From contig JBBQSN010000003.1 in the NCBI GenBank assembly GCA_038213835.1, positions 1 through 42,977 of the forward strand: 42,977 nt of DNA, written 5' to 3'. Origin of the DNA: JBBQSN01 sp038213835. Its GTDB lineage: Bacteria > Actinomycetota > Actinomycetes > Actinomycetales > CAWJMD01. The notes beneath the pieces were generated by a model that searched no databases, was not told where the DNA came from, and worked only from the letters and a program-made list of their open reading frames with translations. Position numbers and translations under genes: made by a program. The stretch's first letter is position 1; every line of letters begins with the position of its first letter. Shown here one piece after another: positions 16,098 through 24,385 of the stretch.

Positions 16098-16523
16098 GTG
16101 CCCGTCCGCCGCTCGCCCGCCCGTCGAGACCGACGCGGGCGTGGGGTGCGCGGCCAGCTGCTGCCCTCGGGCGTACCGGCCGCCCGGACCCGGTCCGAGC
16201 GTTTCGACGACCTGGTCCTGGACGCCGTGGACGCCCTGGCCCCCCGGTGGAACGAGCCGCTGACGCGGGTGGAGGTCGCGGTCGAGGACGTCCCGCCCGC
16301 CGACCCGTCGCCGTGGGAGGCCGGCGAGGTGCCGCTCGGTCGGGTCTTCCCGGCCGACCGCGGCCTCCCTGCCCGCGTGGTGCTGTACCGACGGCCGGTG
16401 GAGGCGCGCGCGCAGGGGTCGGTGGACCTGGCCGACCTGGTGCGCACCGTGGTGGTCGAGCAGCTGGCGCACGTGCTGGGTGTGAGCCCGCGCGAGCTGG
16501 ACCCGGGGTACGAGGGCGACTGA
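16098..16523 (+). CDS. metallopeptidase-family (zincin-like) protein with lost HExxH
   Basis: 141 residues, GTG start with a leaderless promoter. A basic N-terminus precedes FDDLVLDAVDALAPRW and GRVFPADRGLPARVVLYRRP, the pattern of the small zincin-like family PF06262. Where related proteins from other phyla have HExxH, this one reads VEQLAH (residues 120-125): the first zinc His is Val and the second is Ala; Glu121 and a shifted His125 remain. It is therefore unlikely to be a working protease by the normal mechanism. From memory, other actinobacterial members near whiB2 show a similar loss. It is convergent with the DUF5719 gene, 14 bases apart. Confidence 0.8.
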   Translation: MPVRRSPARRDRRGRGVRGQLLPSGVPAARTRSERFDDLVLDAVDALAPRWNEPLTRVEVAVEDVPPADPSPWEAGEVPLGRVFPADRGLPARVVLYRRPVEARAQGSVDLADLVRTVVVEQLAHVLGVSPRELDPGYEGD

Positions 16524-16537
16524 GGCTGCGGTCGGTG

Positions 16538-18079
16538 TCAGGGGGTTCCGGGGCCGCTCAGGACGTCCGCGGGCAGCGGGGCGACCGTCACGGCGTCCGT
16601 GGTCGGCGGCGGCACCTGCACCGGGACCACCGCGACGAACCGCTCGGCCGGCCCGCCGGGAGCGTCGGCGGTCAGCGGGAGCGCGGCGTGCACGGACCCG
16701 GACACCACCTTCAGCCGCACGGCCGCGACGTCGGTGCCGATCCGCTCGGTCCGGGTCGTGCCCGGTGCCAGCGTCAGGGTCAGCTCGTCCTCGGCGGGTT
16801 CGCCGTCGGCGTCGAGCTGCTGCACCAGCACCTCGGCGGCGTCCGCTGACGCCACGCTGAGGAACGTGCGGACCCCCTCGGTGGTGGCGACCAGGGCCAG
16901 CGCCTCGTCCTGCAGCGCGGGGGCGGACTGCGCCCAGGCCCGCTCCGACCTGCCCGCTCCGTACGGCTGCTGCACCTGCACCGCGCCCACGACGGGCTGG
17001 TCCGAGCCGACCTGGACCGCGACCGGGCCGTCGACGGGCGTTCCGTCCGGGCGGGACAGGTCCAGCGGCAGGTCGACGACCCCGCCGGCGGGCACCGTCA
17101 CGACGGCCTCGCCGACCAGCGGCAGGACGCCGTCGGCGCCGAGCACCTGCCAGCCGACGGCCGCGGCGTCGGCGCCCGGGTTCGCCACCCGGAGCGTCAG
17201 CGTGCGCCCGGCCGCGAGCACGCCGGGGATGGTCAGGGCGGTGGACGCGGTGGTGGCCGCGACGTGCTCGACCCCGTGCGGCAGGACGCCGTCGAGCTGG
17301 GTCTCCACGAGCTGCGCCGCGACCGCCGCCCCGCGGGCGCTCACACCGACGGCGACGGCATCGGTGGGCTCGAGCAGCGACTCCAGCAGCACCTCGCGGC
17401 TGGTGCCGGCCCCGACCGCGAGGTCCTGCGCGGCGGGAGGGGACACCGGGCCGTCCGGGGTGAGGACGGTGAGGTCGACGACCGCGGTGGTGGCGGACGG
17501 GTTGGACAGCAGCACCAGCCCGCTGCGTCCGGTCTCGACGGCACCCCCCACCAGCCAGGAGGTCTCGGCCGGCGCGGTGCACGAGCTCGCGGCCACGCCC
17601 GCGAGGTCGCCGTCCTCGGCCGAGGTGACCTGGAGCCCGGCGAGCAGCTGCGAGGCCGCCGCCTGCACCACGACGGGGTCCTGGCTCCCGGTGCTGGCCG
17701 CGGCCGTCCCCTCGCCCGCCCCGGAGAGGTCCTCGGCGGCCGCGGCGTCCTCGAGCGGGAGCGTGCGGCCGCTGACGGCCGCCTCGCCGGAGGACGCCAG
17801 CGAGCGCACCAGGGTGCTCGAGGTGGTGGTGCCGGCGGCCTGGAAGTCCTCGTCGGTGCCCCCGGCGTCCTCGGCCACCTCGGCCTGGAGCCGCGGGGCC
17901 GGCGGGCACACCAGGGTCGGGGCCAGCCGGCCCAGGGCCACCTCGCTGGCGCCGGGCTGGTCGGCGGCGACGAGCCCCGCGTCGGCGGCGAGCGCCCCGG
18001 GGTCGACCACCCCGGTCGCGAGCACGCCGGTGGCGCCGTCGGCCAGCAGGGCGCACAGGGTGCGGGTGACCAGGCTCAT
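16538..18079 (-). CDS. DUF5719 family secreted/cell-surface protein
   Basis: 513 residues, ATG 18079 overlapping the stop of the large glycosyltransferase by 4 bases (ATGA). It is rich in Ala, Val, Thr and Asp, with many short beta-type strands and repeated NPs/Gly turns (VLLSNPSATTAVVDLTVL, LRVANPGADAAAVGW), suggesting stacked Ig-like domains. The N-terminus is only weakly hydrophobic, so export depends on an unusual or misplaced start. The family sits beside the membrane glycosyltransferase and whiB in actinomycetes and has no known function. Coupling suggests the two products work together at the envelope. Confidence 0.78.
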   Translation of the reverse strand: MSLVTRTLCALLADGATGVLATGVVDPGALAADAGLVAADQPGASEVALGRLAPTLVCPPAPRLQAEVAEDAGGTDEDFQAAGTTTSSTLVRSLASSGEAAVSGRTLPLEDAAAAEDLSGAGEGTAAASTGSQDPVVVQAAASQLLAGLQVTSAEDGDLAGVAASSCTAPAETSWLVGGAVETGRSGLVLLSNPSATTAVVDLTVLTPDGPVSPPAAQDLAVGAGTSREVLLESLLEPTDAVAVGVSARGAAVAAQLVETQLDGVLPHGVEHVAATTASTALTIPGVLAAGRTLTLRVANPGADAAAVGWQVLGADGVLPLVGEAVVTVPAGGVVDLPLDLSRPDGTPVDGPVAVQVGSDQPVVGAVQVQQPYGAGRSERAWAQSAPALQDEALALVATTEGVRTFLSVASADAAEVLVQQLDADGEPAEDELTLTLAPGTTRTERIGTDVAAVRLKVVSGSVHAALPLTADAPGGPAERFVAVVPVQVPPPTTDAVTVAPLPADVLSGPGTP

Positions 18080-21000
18080 CGGGTGGCTGCCACCGTTCGT
18101 GCCCGTGCGGGGCGCACGGGCACGGCCAGCAGCACGGTGACGAGCAGCACGACCAGCTGCCACCCGAGCAGCACCGGACCGGAGGCGGGGCCGTGCTGGA
18201 CCACGACCTGACCGCCCTCGGCCGGCAGGACGAAGCCCTGCGCCCAGCCGTCGAGCGTGACGGGCTCCAGCGACCGGCCGTCCAGGGTGGCGGTCCAGGC
18301 CGGGTGCGCCCGCTCGGCGAGCGCGACGACCCGGCCGGCGGCCCCGGCGGGCACGCTCGCGCCCACCCCCCGGGGGGTCGACGCCAGCGCCTGCCAGGCC
18401 GGTGCCGCGGGGTCGACGTCGGCGTCAGGGGCAGGCAGCAGCCGCACTGCGGCCGGTCGGTCCGCGGCGGCGGCGCCGGCGTCCGAGGCCGGCTGCACCC
18501 GCCAGGCCCGCGCGGTCGCTGTCTCGCCCGCCGGTGTGAGTCCCTCCACCGCGTCGAGGCGGGCGGCCAGGGCGTCGGCGGCGGGGTCCTCGGGGTCCGG
18601 CGGGAGCAGCAGCACGACGGCACCGACGCCGAACGGGGCCAACGCAGCCCGGGCGTCGCCGCGGCCGGTGACCAGGTTGCCGACGGCGAGGTCGAGGGCG
18701 GCACCGGCGGGGTCCTGCGCCGCGGGCCGGTACGCCTGGCGCACCTGGGCCGCCGCGGCCGAGCGGTCCAGCGCCGGTCCGGTGCCGCGCACGACGGCGA
18801 CCTCGAGGGCCGGCACCTGCGTCCCAGCCGTCCCGGAAGTCCCAGCCGTCGTGGCACCGGGCTCGGCGCGCACGACGAGCGAGCGGACCTGGTCGGGCGA
18901 GTCCGCGGCATCCGCGACGACGGCCGGGACGGTGCTGCCGGCGGTGCGCGCGAGGTCCTGCGCCGACGGGGAGGAGAGCTGGTCGAGCACCCACCCGGTG
19001 GTCGCGGCGACCGGGGCGAGCGCCAGCAGCACGACGGCCCCCGGCACCAGGACCGCCACGGCGGTGCGGCGGCGCGAGCGGTCGGCGTCCGGGGCCGGGG
19101 CCGGGAGGCGACCGAGGCCGCCGAGACCCGCGACCAGCAGCCCGAGCAGGGCCAAGCTCGTGCCCGGTGCCGCCGACCCGGTGACGGGCAGCGCGTCCGG
19201 CCCGATGCCCACGACGGTGCCAGCGGCGAGCCCGGCCAGCGCGGTGCCCAGGGCGGCGGTACCCACCCCGAACCGCACGGCCAGCCCGCGCGGCGAGGCC
19301 GTCCAGGACCAGCCGAGCGCGACCACGGCCAGCAGCGCGGGGACCGCACCGACGGCCAGCAGCAGGAGCGGCGGGAGGTCGGTGACCGCGGTGGAGCCCG
19401 GCGCGAGCGGCCAGCCCAGGAGCACCTGCCAGGCTTCGGGGGCGGTCCCGGCCACGGGGGTGCCTGGGGCGGCCAGGAGCACGGCGGGGAGCCGGACGGC
19501 CTCGCCGAGGGTCGGCAGCAGCAGCACCGCCGACGGCACGGCCACCAGCGCCGGAGCAGGCCTGGCCGACACGACGGCGGCGACCAGGCCCGCCAGCGCG
19601 GCCGGCAGCAGCAGGACGGGTGCGCCGGTCACGACCGGGACGAGCGCGAGCGCGGCCCCCGCCGACCAGGCCCAGCTGAGCCGGCGGTGCGGGGTGGCGG
19701 CGGCGTGCGCGACCAGGCGGGCGGCCACCGGCAGCGCCAGGTGGGCCAGCACCGCCCCGTAGCGGCCGGCCGAGGTGGACAGCAGCAGCACCGGCGCCGC
19801 TGCCCAGGCGAGCGCACCCAGGGCCCGCCACCACGGCGAACGGGTCAGCGCGCCGGCACCCCACCAGGCGGACAGCGCCGCCAGCGGCGGGGCGGCGACG
19901 AGCAGGACGGTCAGGGCCAGGGCGGGCGAGGTGAACGGCAACGACAGGGCCAGCAGCGGCCACAGGGCGGGGTCGGCCGCGCCGGGGGTGCCCAGGCCGG
20001 ACGGCACCCAGTCGGCGGCGACGGCGTCGAGGAGCGACCCCAGCGACGACGGCGCGGGCGGCAGCGCGGCGGCGGTGACGGCCCCGGCGCCCATCAGCCG
20101 CCACAGCGCCAGCGCGGACGCGGCGGCGAGCACCAGCGAGAGCAGCACGGGGACGGCGGACCGTCCCATCGCGCCCCCCGTTGCCACGACCGGCGAGATC
20201 GGCACCGGGTCGACCAGGGCCCGGGGCGTGCGTCGCCGGCCGTCCAGCGAGCCACCCGGACGTGCGCGCTGCCACCGGTCGCGGTGCCAGCGCCAGGTCT
20301 CGCGCTGGTCGGCGAGCAGCGGTCGGAGCTGGGACGTCGGCACCACCCGGGTGCGGCGGGCCGCCCGCCGGGCGCGCCAGACCAGGTCGGGACGCAGCAG
20401 CGCCGCGAGCACCTGACGGGCGGCCCGCAGGCCCGCCCGGGGCTCCTTGGCGGCCAGGCCGAGCAGCACCCTGGCCACGGCGCCGAGCAGCAGCTGGAGG
20501 GCGACGAACGGCACGGCGAGGGCGGGCGCGCCGGTCAGGCGCTGGTGCGCCGTGCTCCGCCGGTCGGTGACCGGACCCGCACCGCCGGCGCGGTCGTCGG
20601 GGCGCACCAGCACCGCGGCCGGCACCACCTCGACCCGGTGCCCGGCCAGCCGGGCCCGCCGGCACAGGTCGACCTCGGCCCCGGTGCGGCCGGGGGCCAG
20701 CAGGGCGGCGTCGGGCCCGCCGAGGCACTGCCAGACGTCGGCCCGTACGAGCATGCCGGTGAGGCCGACCGCCAGGACGTCGGAGGTGGCGTCGCGCTGG
20801 CCCTGGTCGACCTCGCCGGCGTCGACCAGGCTGAGGCGCCGTCCGGCGCGCGTGGTGGTGAACCCGGCGTCGAGCAGCACCGACCCGTCCGGGCCACCGC
20901 GGTGCTTGGTGCCGACCACGCCCACGTTGCCGCTGCGCTGCACCCGGTCCAGCAGCCGCTCGAGGGCCCGCATCGCCGGCCGGTCCCGGTCGTCCAGGAC

Positions 21001-21384
21001 CCAGACCCAGTCGGCGGCGGGCTGGCCCTGCTGCTGCTGCCCCGGACGCAGGTCGGCGACGCCGCGGTGGGCGAGGGCGGCGGTGACTCCGTCGGCCAGC
21101 GTGGCCGCGGGGTCGAGCCGCAGGACGTCGTCGGCGTGGGCGCGCAGGATGTCGCTGACGCGCTCGCCGGCCTCGGAGTCGTCGCCGGCGTCGACCCCGA
21201 CCACGAGGTCGGGACGCCGGGTCTGCGCGGCCAGGGCCGCCAGCACGGCCGGCAGGTGCTCGGGGTCGCGGCCGTGCACCACGGCGACCACGCGGGGACG
21301 CCCGGGGTGGCGCCGGCCCGGGAGTGGTCGACGCGCCGCCGCGGTGGGGACCCGCTCGAGCCGCAGGTCCTGGTCCAGGCTCAC
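18076..21384 (-). CDS. large GT2 glycosyltransferase fused to a polytopic membrane domain
   Basis: 1102 residues, GTG 21384, 4 bases after the whiB stop. The N-terminal GT2 domain (about 30-265) has VVAVVHGRDPEHLPAVLAAL, the metal site WVWVLDDRDRP (about 146-156) and a DAALLAPGRTGAEVDLCRRA acceptor helix. Two hydrophobic stretches near 285-320 follow, and from about 405 onward around ten to twelve membrane segments. The last part (about 780-1050) is an extracytoplasmic Ala/Asp-rich domain before a final membrane helix. It probably moves sugars from a nucleotide or lipid carrier to an envelope glycan. The acceptor is unknown. It lies in one operon with whiB and DUF5719. Confidence 0.85.
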   Translation of the reverse strand: MSLDQDLRLERVPTAAARRPLPGRRHPGRPRVVAVVHGRDPEHLPAVLAALAAQTRRPDLVVGVDAGDDSEAGERVSDILRAHADDVLRLDPAATLADGVTAALAHRGVADLRPGQQQQGQPAADWVWVLDDRDRPAMRALERLLDRVQRSGNVGVVGTKHRGGPDGSVLLDAGFTTTRAGRRLSLVDAGEVDQGQRDATSDVLAVGLTGMLVRADVWQCLGGPDAALLAPGRTGAEVDLCRRARLAGHRVEVVPAAVLVRPDDRAGGAGPVTDRRSTAHQRLTGAPALAVPFVALQLLLGAVARVLLGLAAKEPRAGLRAARQVLAALLRPDLVWRARRAARRTRVVPTSQLRPLLADQRETWRWHRDRWQRARPGGSLDGRRRTPRALVDPVPISPVVATGGAMGRSAVPVLLSLVLAAASALALWRLMGAGAVTAAALPPAPSSLGSLLDAVAADWVPSGLGTPGAADPALWPLLALSLPFTSPALALTVLLVAAPPLAALSAWWGAGALTRSPWWRALGALAWAAAPVLLLSTSAGRYGAVLAHLALPVAARLVAHAAATPHRRLSWAWSAGAALALVPVVTGAPVLLLPAALAGLVAAVVSARPAPALVAVPSAVLLLPTLGEAVRLPAVLLAAPGTPVAGTAPEAWQVLLGWPLAPGSTAVTDLPPLLLLAVGAVPALLAVVALGWSWTASPRGLAVRFGVGTAALGTALAGLAAGTVVGIGPDALPVTGSAAPGTSLALLGLLVAGLGGLGRLPAPAPDADRSRRRTAVAVLVPGAVVLLALAPVAATTGWVLDQLSSPSAQDLARTAGSTVPAVVADAADSPDQVRSLVVRAEPGATTAGTSGTAGTQVPALEVAVVRGTGPALDRSAAAAQVRQAYRPAAQDPAGAALDLAVGNLVTGRGDARAALAPFGVGAVVLLLPPDPEDPAADALAARLDAVEGLTPAGETATARAWRVQPASDAGAAAADRPAAVRLLPAPDADVDPAAPAWQALASTPRGVGASVPAGAAGRVVALAERAHPAWTATLDGRSLEPVTLDGWAQGFVLPAEGGQVVVQHGPASGPVLLGWQLVVLLVTVLLAVPVRPARARTVAATR

Positions 21385-21388
21385 AGGA

Positions 21389-21688
21389 TCAGACGGCCCG
21401 CTTCTTCAGGCGTCGGCGCTCGCGCTCGGACAGCCCGCCCCAGATGCCGAAGCGCTCGTCGTTCGACAACGCGTAGTCCAGGCACTTCGAGCGCACCTCG
21501 CACCCGACGCAGACCTTCTTGGCCTCGCGCGTGGAGCCGCCCTTCTCGGGGAAGAACGCCTCCGGATCGGTCTGGGCGCACAGGGCACGCTCCTGCCAGC
21601 CCAGTGCTCCCTCGTCCCCCTCCTCGAGCTCCCAGCCTCGCTGGGACGGGACCAACGACAGTGCCGCGAATTCGTCCATGGCTCCCAC
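21389..21688 (-). CDS. whiB: WhiB-family iron-sulfur transcription regulator (WhiB/WhiB2 class)
   Basis: 99 residues. GTG 21688 is supported by AGAGG about 8 bases upstream; ATG 21679 (MDEFAAL) has GGGAG too close, so the true start is uncertain by three codons. The four cluster cysteines are Cys37, Cys60, Cys63 and Cys69 (C-x22-C-x2-C-x5-C), followed by the turn GIWGG (81-85) and a basic end RERRRLKK. The stretch CAQTDPEAFFPEKGGSTREA is near-identical to Streptomyces WhiB and mycobacterial WhiB2/WhmD as I know them, regulators of septation and development that act with WhiA or sigma A. The neighbours (fbiA, DUF3499, manB) support that class. Confidence 0.95.
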   Translation of the reverse strand: MGAMDEFAALSLVPSQRGWELEEGDEGALGWQERALCAQTDPEAFFPEKGGSTREAKKVCVGCEVRSKCLDYALSNDERFGIWGGLSERERRRLKKRAV

Positions 21689-21760
21689 TTCTCGACCTCT
21701 TCCCGGTAGTTCCCCGGTGCTGTCGCCACCGGCCGCGATGCGGTGGACGACAATGGTGGA

Positions 21761-21790
21761 ATTACACGCGTGTCGTACCGCCTACGTCAA
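21761..21790 (-). promoter_or_regulatory. whiB promoter with palindrome in the spacer/-10 region
   Basis: On the minus strand, TTGACG (21785-21790) and TGTAAT (21761-21766) are separated by 18 bases; each hexamer has one mismatch to the sigma-70-type consensus, the best match in the window. The start point should be near 21754, giving a leader of about 65 bases. The perfect palindrome ACACGCGTGT (21764-21773) covers the -10 edge and part of the spacer, an ideal place for a repressor or autoregulator. The stretch also contains GACAC. Confidence 0.65.
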
Positions 21791-21884
21791 GCCCGTCGGT
21801 GATATCCGTCCGCTCCTCGAGCCGCTCGGTGGGAGAGCCCACCGGCTGTGACCGGGGGGTGCGGGTGCCGTGGCCGGCATGGGC

Positions 21885-21890
21885 GAGGAT
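21885..21890 (+). promoter_or_regulatory. weak -10 box GAGGAT before fbiA
   Basis: GAGGAT has the A2 and T6 of the -10 pattern and sits exactly 6 bases before ATG 21897, matching the geometry of the clearer leaderless boxes in this window. The first base is not T. Confidence 0.3.
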
Positions 21891-21896
21891 GTCGGG

Positions 21897-22922
21897 ATGC
21901 GGATCACGGTCGTGTCGGGCGGCGTGGGCGGTGCCCGGTTCCTGACCGGGCTGCTCCACCACCTCTCCACCCGCGACCCCACCGGCGGACCGGGGAGCGA
22001 CCCGCACGAGGTGGTCGTGATCGGGAACACGGCCGACGACATCACCCTGCACGGGCTGCGGGTCTGCCCCGACCTCGACACGGTGATGTACACCCTCGGC
22101 GGCGGGGTGCACCCCGAGCAGGGCTGGGGCCGGGCGGACGAGACCGGCGGGGTCGCGGCCGAGCTCGCCGCGTACGGCGCCGGACCGGACTGGTTCACCC
22201 TCGGCGACAAGGACCTCGCCACGCACCTGGTGCGGTCCCGGATGCTCGGGCTGGGGTACCCGCTGAGCCAGGTCACCACGGCCCTGTGCGCGCGCTGGGG
22301 CCTGCCCGGGCGCGGGGTGCGCCTGCTGCCGATGACCGACGACCCGGTCGAGACCCACGTGGTCGTCGAGGACGCCGAGGCCGAGGGTGGCCAGCGCGCG
22401 ATGCACTTCCAGGAGTGGTGGGTGCGGCACCACGCCGCGCTGCCCGCCCGGCGGATCGTGGCCGTCGGCGCCGAGCAGGCCACTCCCGGTCCGGGTGTGC
22501 TCGACGCCGTGCGCGACGCCGACGTGGTGCTGCTGCCGCCGAGCAACCCGGTCGTCTCGATCGGCCCGGTGCTCGCGGTGCCCGGCGTCCGCGACGCCCT
22601 GCGCGGTACCCGGGCGCCGGTGGTCGGCCTGTCCCCCATCGTCGGCGGCAAGCCGGTGCGCGGCATGGCCGACGCCTGCCTGCGGGCCGTCGGGGTCGCC
22701 AGCACCGCGCGGGCGGTCGGCGGCCTGTACGCCGACCTGCTCGACGCCTGGATGGTCGACACCTCCGACGCCGAGCTGGACGGCACCCTCGTCCCCGGTG
22801 GACGGGCCCGGGTTCACGCCGTCCCGCTGATGATGCGCGACCTCGAGGCCTCCGCCGAGATGGCCCGCGCCGCAGTCGATCTGGCCCTGTCCAGCCCCCA
22901 CCGGGCGGGGCGCAGCGGGTGA
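21897..22922 (+). CDS. fbiA: F420 biosynthesis transferase FbiA/CofD
   Basis: 341 residues. The start is ATG 21897, since MRITVVSGGVGGARFLTGLL is the family opening; an earlier in-frame ATG at 21870 adds nine unrelated residues. Signature segments are GNTADDITLHGLRVCPDLD, the MYTLGG loop, and MTDDPVETHVVVEDAEAEGG further on. FbiA transfers the phosphoenolpyruvyl (or 2-phospholactyl) group from its guanosine diphosphate carrier to the deazaflavin Fo, giving (dehydro-)F420-0 and GMP. It is divergent from whiB and overlaps fbiB by 4 bases (GTGA). Confidence 0.95.
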   Translation: MRITVVSGGVGGARFLTGLLHHLSTRDPTGGPGSDPHEVVVIGNTADDITLHGLRVCPDLDTVMYTLGGGVHPEQGWGRADETGGVAAELAAYGAGPDWFTLGDKDLATHLVRSRMLGLGYPLSQVTTALCARWGLPGRGVRLLPMTDDPVETHVVVEDAEAEGGQRAMHFQEWWVRHHAALPARRIVAVGAEQATPGPGVLDAVRDADVVLLPPSNPVVSIGPVLAVPGVRDALRGTRAPVVGLSPIVGGKPVRGMADACLRAVGVASTARAVGGLYADLLDAWMVDTSDAELDGTLVPGGRARVHAVPLMMRDLEASAEMARAAVDLALSSPHRAGRSG

Positions 22923-23989
22923 ACCCGCACGAGGTCTGCGCCGTCGTCGTGCCGGGCATCGGCGAGATCGGGGCCGGCGACGACCTCGGTGCCGTGGTGG
23001 CCTCCGCCCTGGTCGCGGCCGGCATCGTCCTGGCCGACCACGACGTCGTCGTGGTCGCCTCCAAGGTCGTCGCCAAGGCCGAGGGCCGCACCGTCCCCGC
23101 CGCGCGCCGCGAGCAGGCGCTGGACGGCGAGGTCGTCGCCGAGGTCGCCGCCCGCGCCCTCCCGGACGGCCGGCGCACCCGGGTGGTGCGCACCCGGGTC
23201 GGTCCCGTCCTCGCGGCCGCCGGCATCGACGCCTCCGACGTCCCCACCGGCACGGTGCTGCTGCTGCCCGCCGACCCGGACGCCTCGGCCCGGGCGCTGC
23301 GAGCCCGCCTGCACGAGCTCACCGGCGTCCGGCCCGCCGTCCTGCTCACCGACACGAGCGGACGTCCGTGGCGTGACGGCGTCACCGACTTCGCCCTGGG
23401 CGCAGCGGGTCTGGCCGTCCTGGACGACGCCCGAGGACGTCTCGACTCCTCCGTCCGCCCGCTGGAAGTGACCGTCCGGGCCGTCGGCGACGAGGTCTCA
23501 GCGCTCGCCGACCTGGTCAAGGGCAAGGTGCAGGGGACGCCGGTGGCGGTGGTCCGCGGGCTCGGCCGGCACGTCACGTCCGAGGACGGCCCCGGCGCCG
23601 CGGTGCTGGTCCGAGGCCCGCGCGGCGACTGGTTCCGGCACGGGCACGTCGAGGCGGTGTGGCGTGCGCTCGGGCACCACCGGGCCGAGTCGCCGGCGAT
23701 CGACCCGGATGCGGAGGACCTGGGGGTCCGCCTCGCCCGCGCCCTGCGGATCGCGCTGGCACCGCTGGACGGCGCGGTCTCGGCCGTCGTCGACCCTGAT
23801 GGCGACGGGACCGGCGGGGTCGCCGTCACCCTGGCCGGCGACCCGTTCCCGCTCGGGCGGGCGGTCGAGCGGCTGGTCGCGGCCGCCTGGGCCGAGGACC
23901 TCGAGGCCGCCCCCGGAACGGGTGCATCCGGCCGTGGAGGACGGGTGGTCGTGCGCGCTCGGGCGGCCGGCCCGCAGCGGGTCACCTAG
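22919..23989 (+). CDS. fbiB: F420-0:gamma-glutamyl ligase FbiB/CofE lacking the nitroreductase domain
   Basis: 356 residues, GTG 22919. Residues 1-245 are a CofE domain with VVPGIGEIGAGDDLG, VVVASKVVAKAEGR, LLTDTSGRPWRDGVTDFALG and LVKGKVQGTPVAVVRGL, which adds glutamates to F420-0 using GTP. Mycobacterial FbiB (about 448 residues) continues with an FMN-binding nitroreductase domain that reduces dehydro-F420-0. Here only about 105 residues follow (about 252-356), with DPDGDGTGGVAVTLAGDPFP and no recognisable flavin site. The reductase step, if the phosphoenolpyruvate route is used, must be encoded elsewhere. The stop TAG is also the start of the next gene's -10 box. Confidence 0.88.
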   Translation: MNPHEVCAVVVPGIGEIGAGDDLGAVVASALVAAGIVLADHDVVVVASKVVAKAEGRTVPAARREQALDGEVVAEVAARALPDGRRTRVVRTRVGPVLAAAGIDASDVPTGTVLLLPADPDASARALRARLHELTGVRPAVLLTDTSGRPWRDGVTDFALGAAGLAVLDDARGRLDSSVRPLEVTVRAVGDEVSALADLVKGKVQGTPVAVVRGLGRHVTSEDGPGAAVLVRGPRGDWFRHGHVEAVWRALGHHRAESPAIDPDAEDLGVRLARALRIALAPLDGAVSAVVDPDGDGTGGVAVTLAGDPFPLGRAVERLVAAAWAEDLEAAPGTGASGRGGRVVVRARAAGPQRVT

Positions 23990-23992
23990 GCT
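23987..23992 (+). promoter_or_regulatory. -10 box TAGGCT, leaderless start of the cupin gene, overlapping the fbiB stop
   Basis: TAGGCT begins with the TAG stop codon of fbiB and is followed by 7 bases and ATG 24000. It lets the cupin be expressed independently of the F420 genes. Confidence 0.55.
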
Positions 23993-23999
23993 GGACGTC

Positions 24000-24374
24000 A
24001 TGAGCGAGCAGTCGTCCGACGTGTCCGAGCGGGCCGAGGTCATCGTGTCCGAGCGCCCCTGGGGCCGCTTCCACCAGTTCGCGACGAACCAGGAGGTGAC
24101 GGTCAAGACCATCACGGTCGAGCCCGGCAAGCGGCTGAGCCTGCAGCGGCACGAGCACCGCGAGGAGCTGTGGCACGTGCTCGACGGCCGGGCCGACGCC
24201 CACGTCGACGGCGTCGACTCCGTGGTGCCCGCCGGCGAGGAGGTGATGGTGCCCCGTGGCGCGGTGCACCGCCTCGGCAACTCCGGCACCGAGCCCCTGA
24301 GGGTGCTCGAGATCGCCTTCGGCCACTTCGACGAGGACGACATCGAGCGGCTCCAGGACGACTTCGACCGCTGA
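24000..24374 (+). CDS. stand-alone cupin resembling type II mannose-6-phosphate isomerase
   Basis: 124 residues, ATG 24000 with a leaderless promoter. It is one cupin barrel: RPWGRFHQFATN, then KTITVEPGKRLSLQRHEHRE with the HxHxxxxxE metal ligands, WHVLDGRADAHVDG, and VPRGAVHRLGNSGTEPL with the last His. This matches the C-terminal cupin of AlgA/ManC-type bifunctional enzymes and single-domain cupin PMIs. As I recall, mycobacteria carry manC (GDP-mannose pyrophosphorylase) just after fbiB, so this gene occupies that neighbourhood. It may isomerise fructose-6-P to mannose-6-P for ManB, compensating for the missing manA. Activity is inferred. Confidence 0.82.
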   Translation: MSEQSSDVSERAEVIVSERPWGRFHQFATNQEVTVKTITVEPGKRLSLQRHEHREELWHVLDGRADAHVDGVDSVVPAGEEVMVPRGAVHRLGNSGTEPLRVLEIAFGHFDEDDIERLQDDFDR

Positions 24375-24385
24375 CTCCCCCCGCG

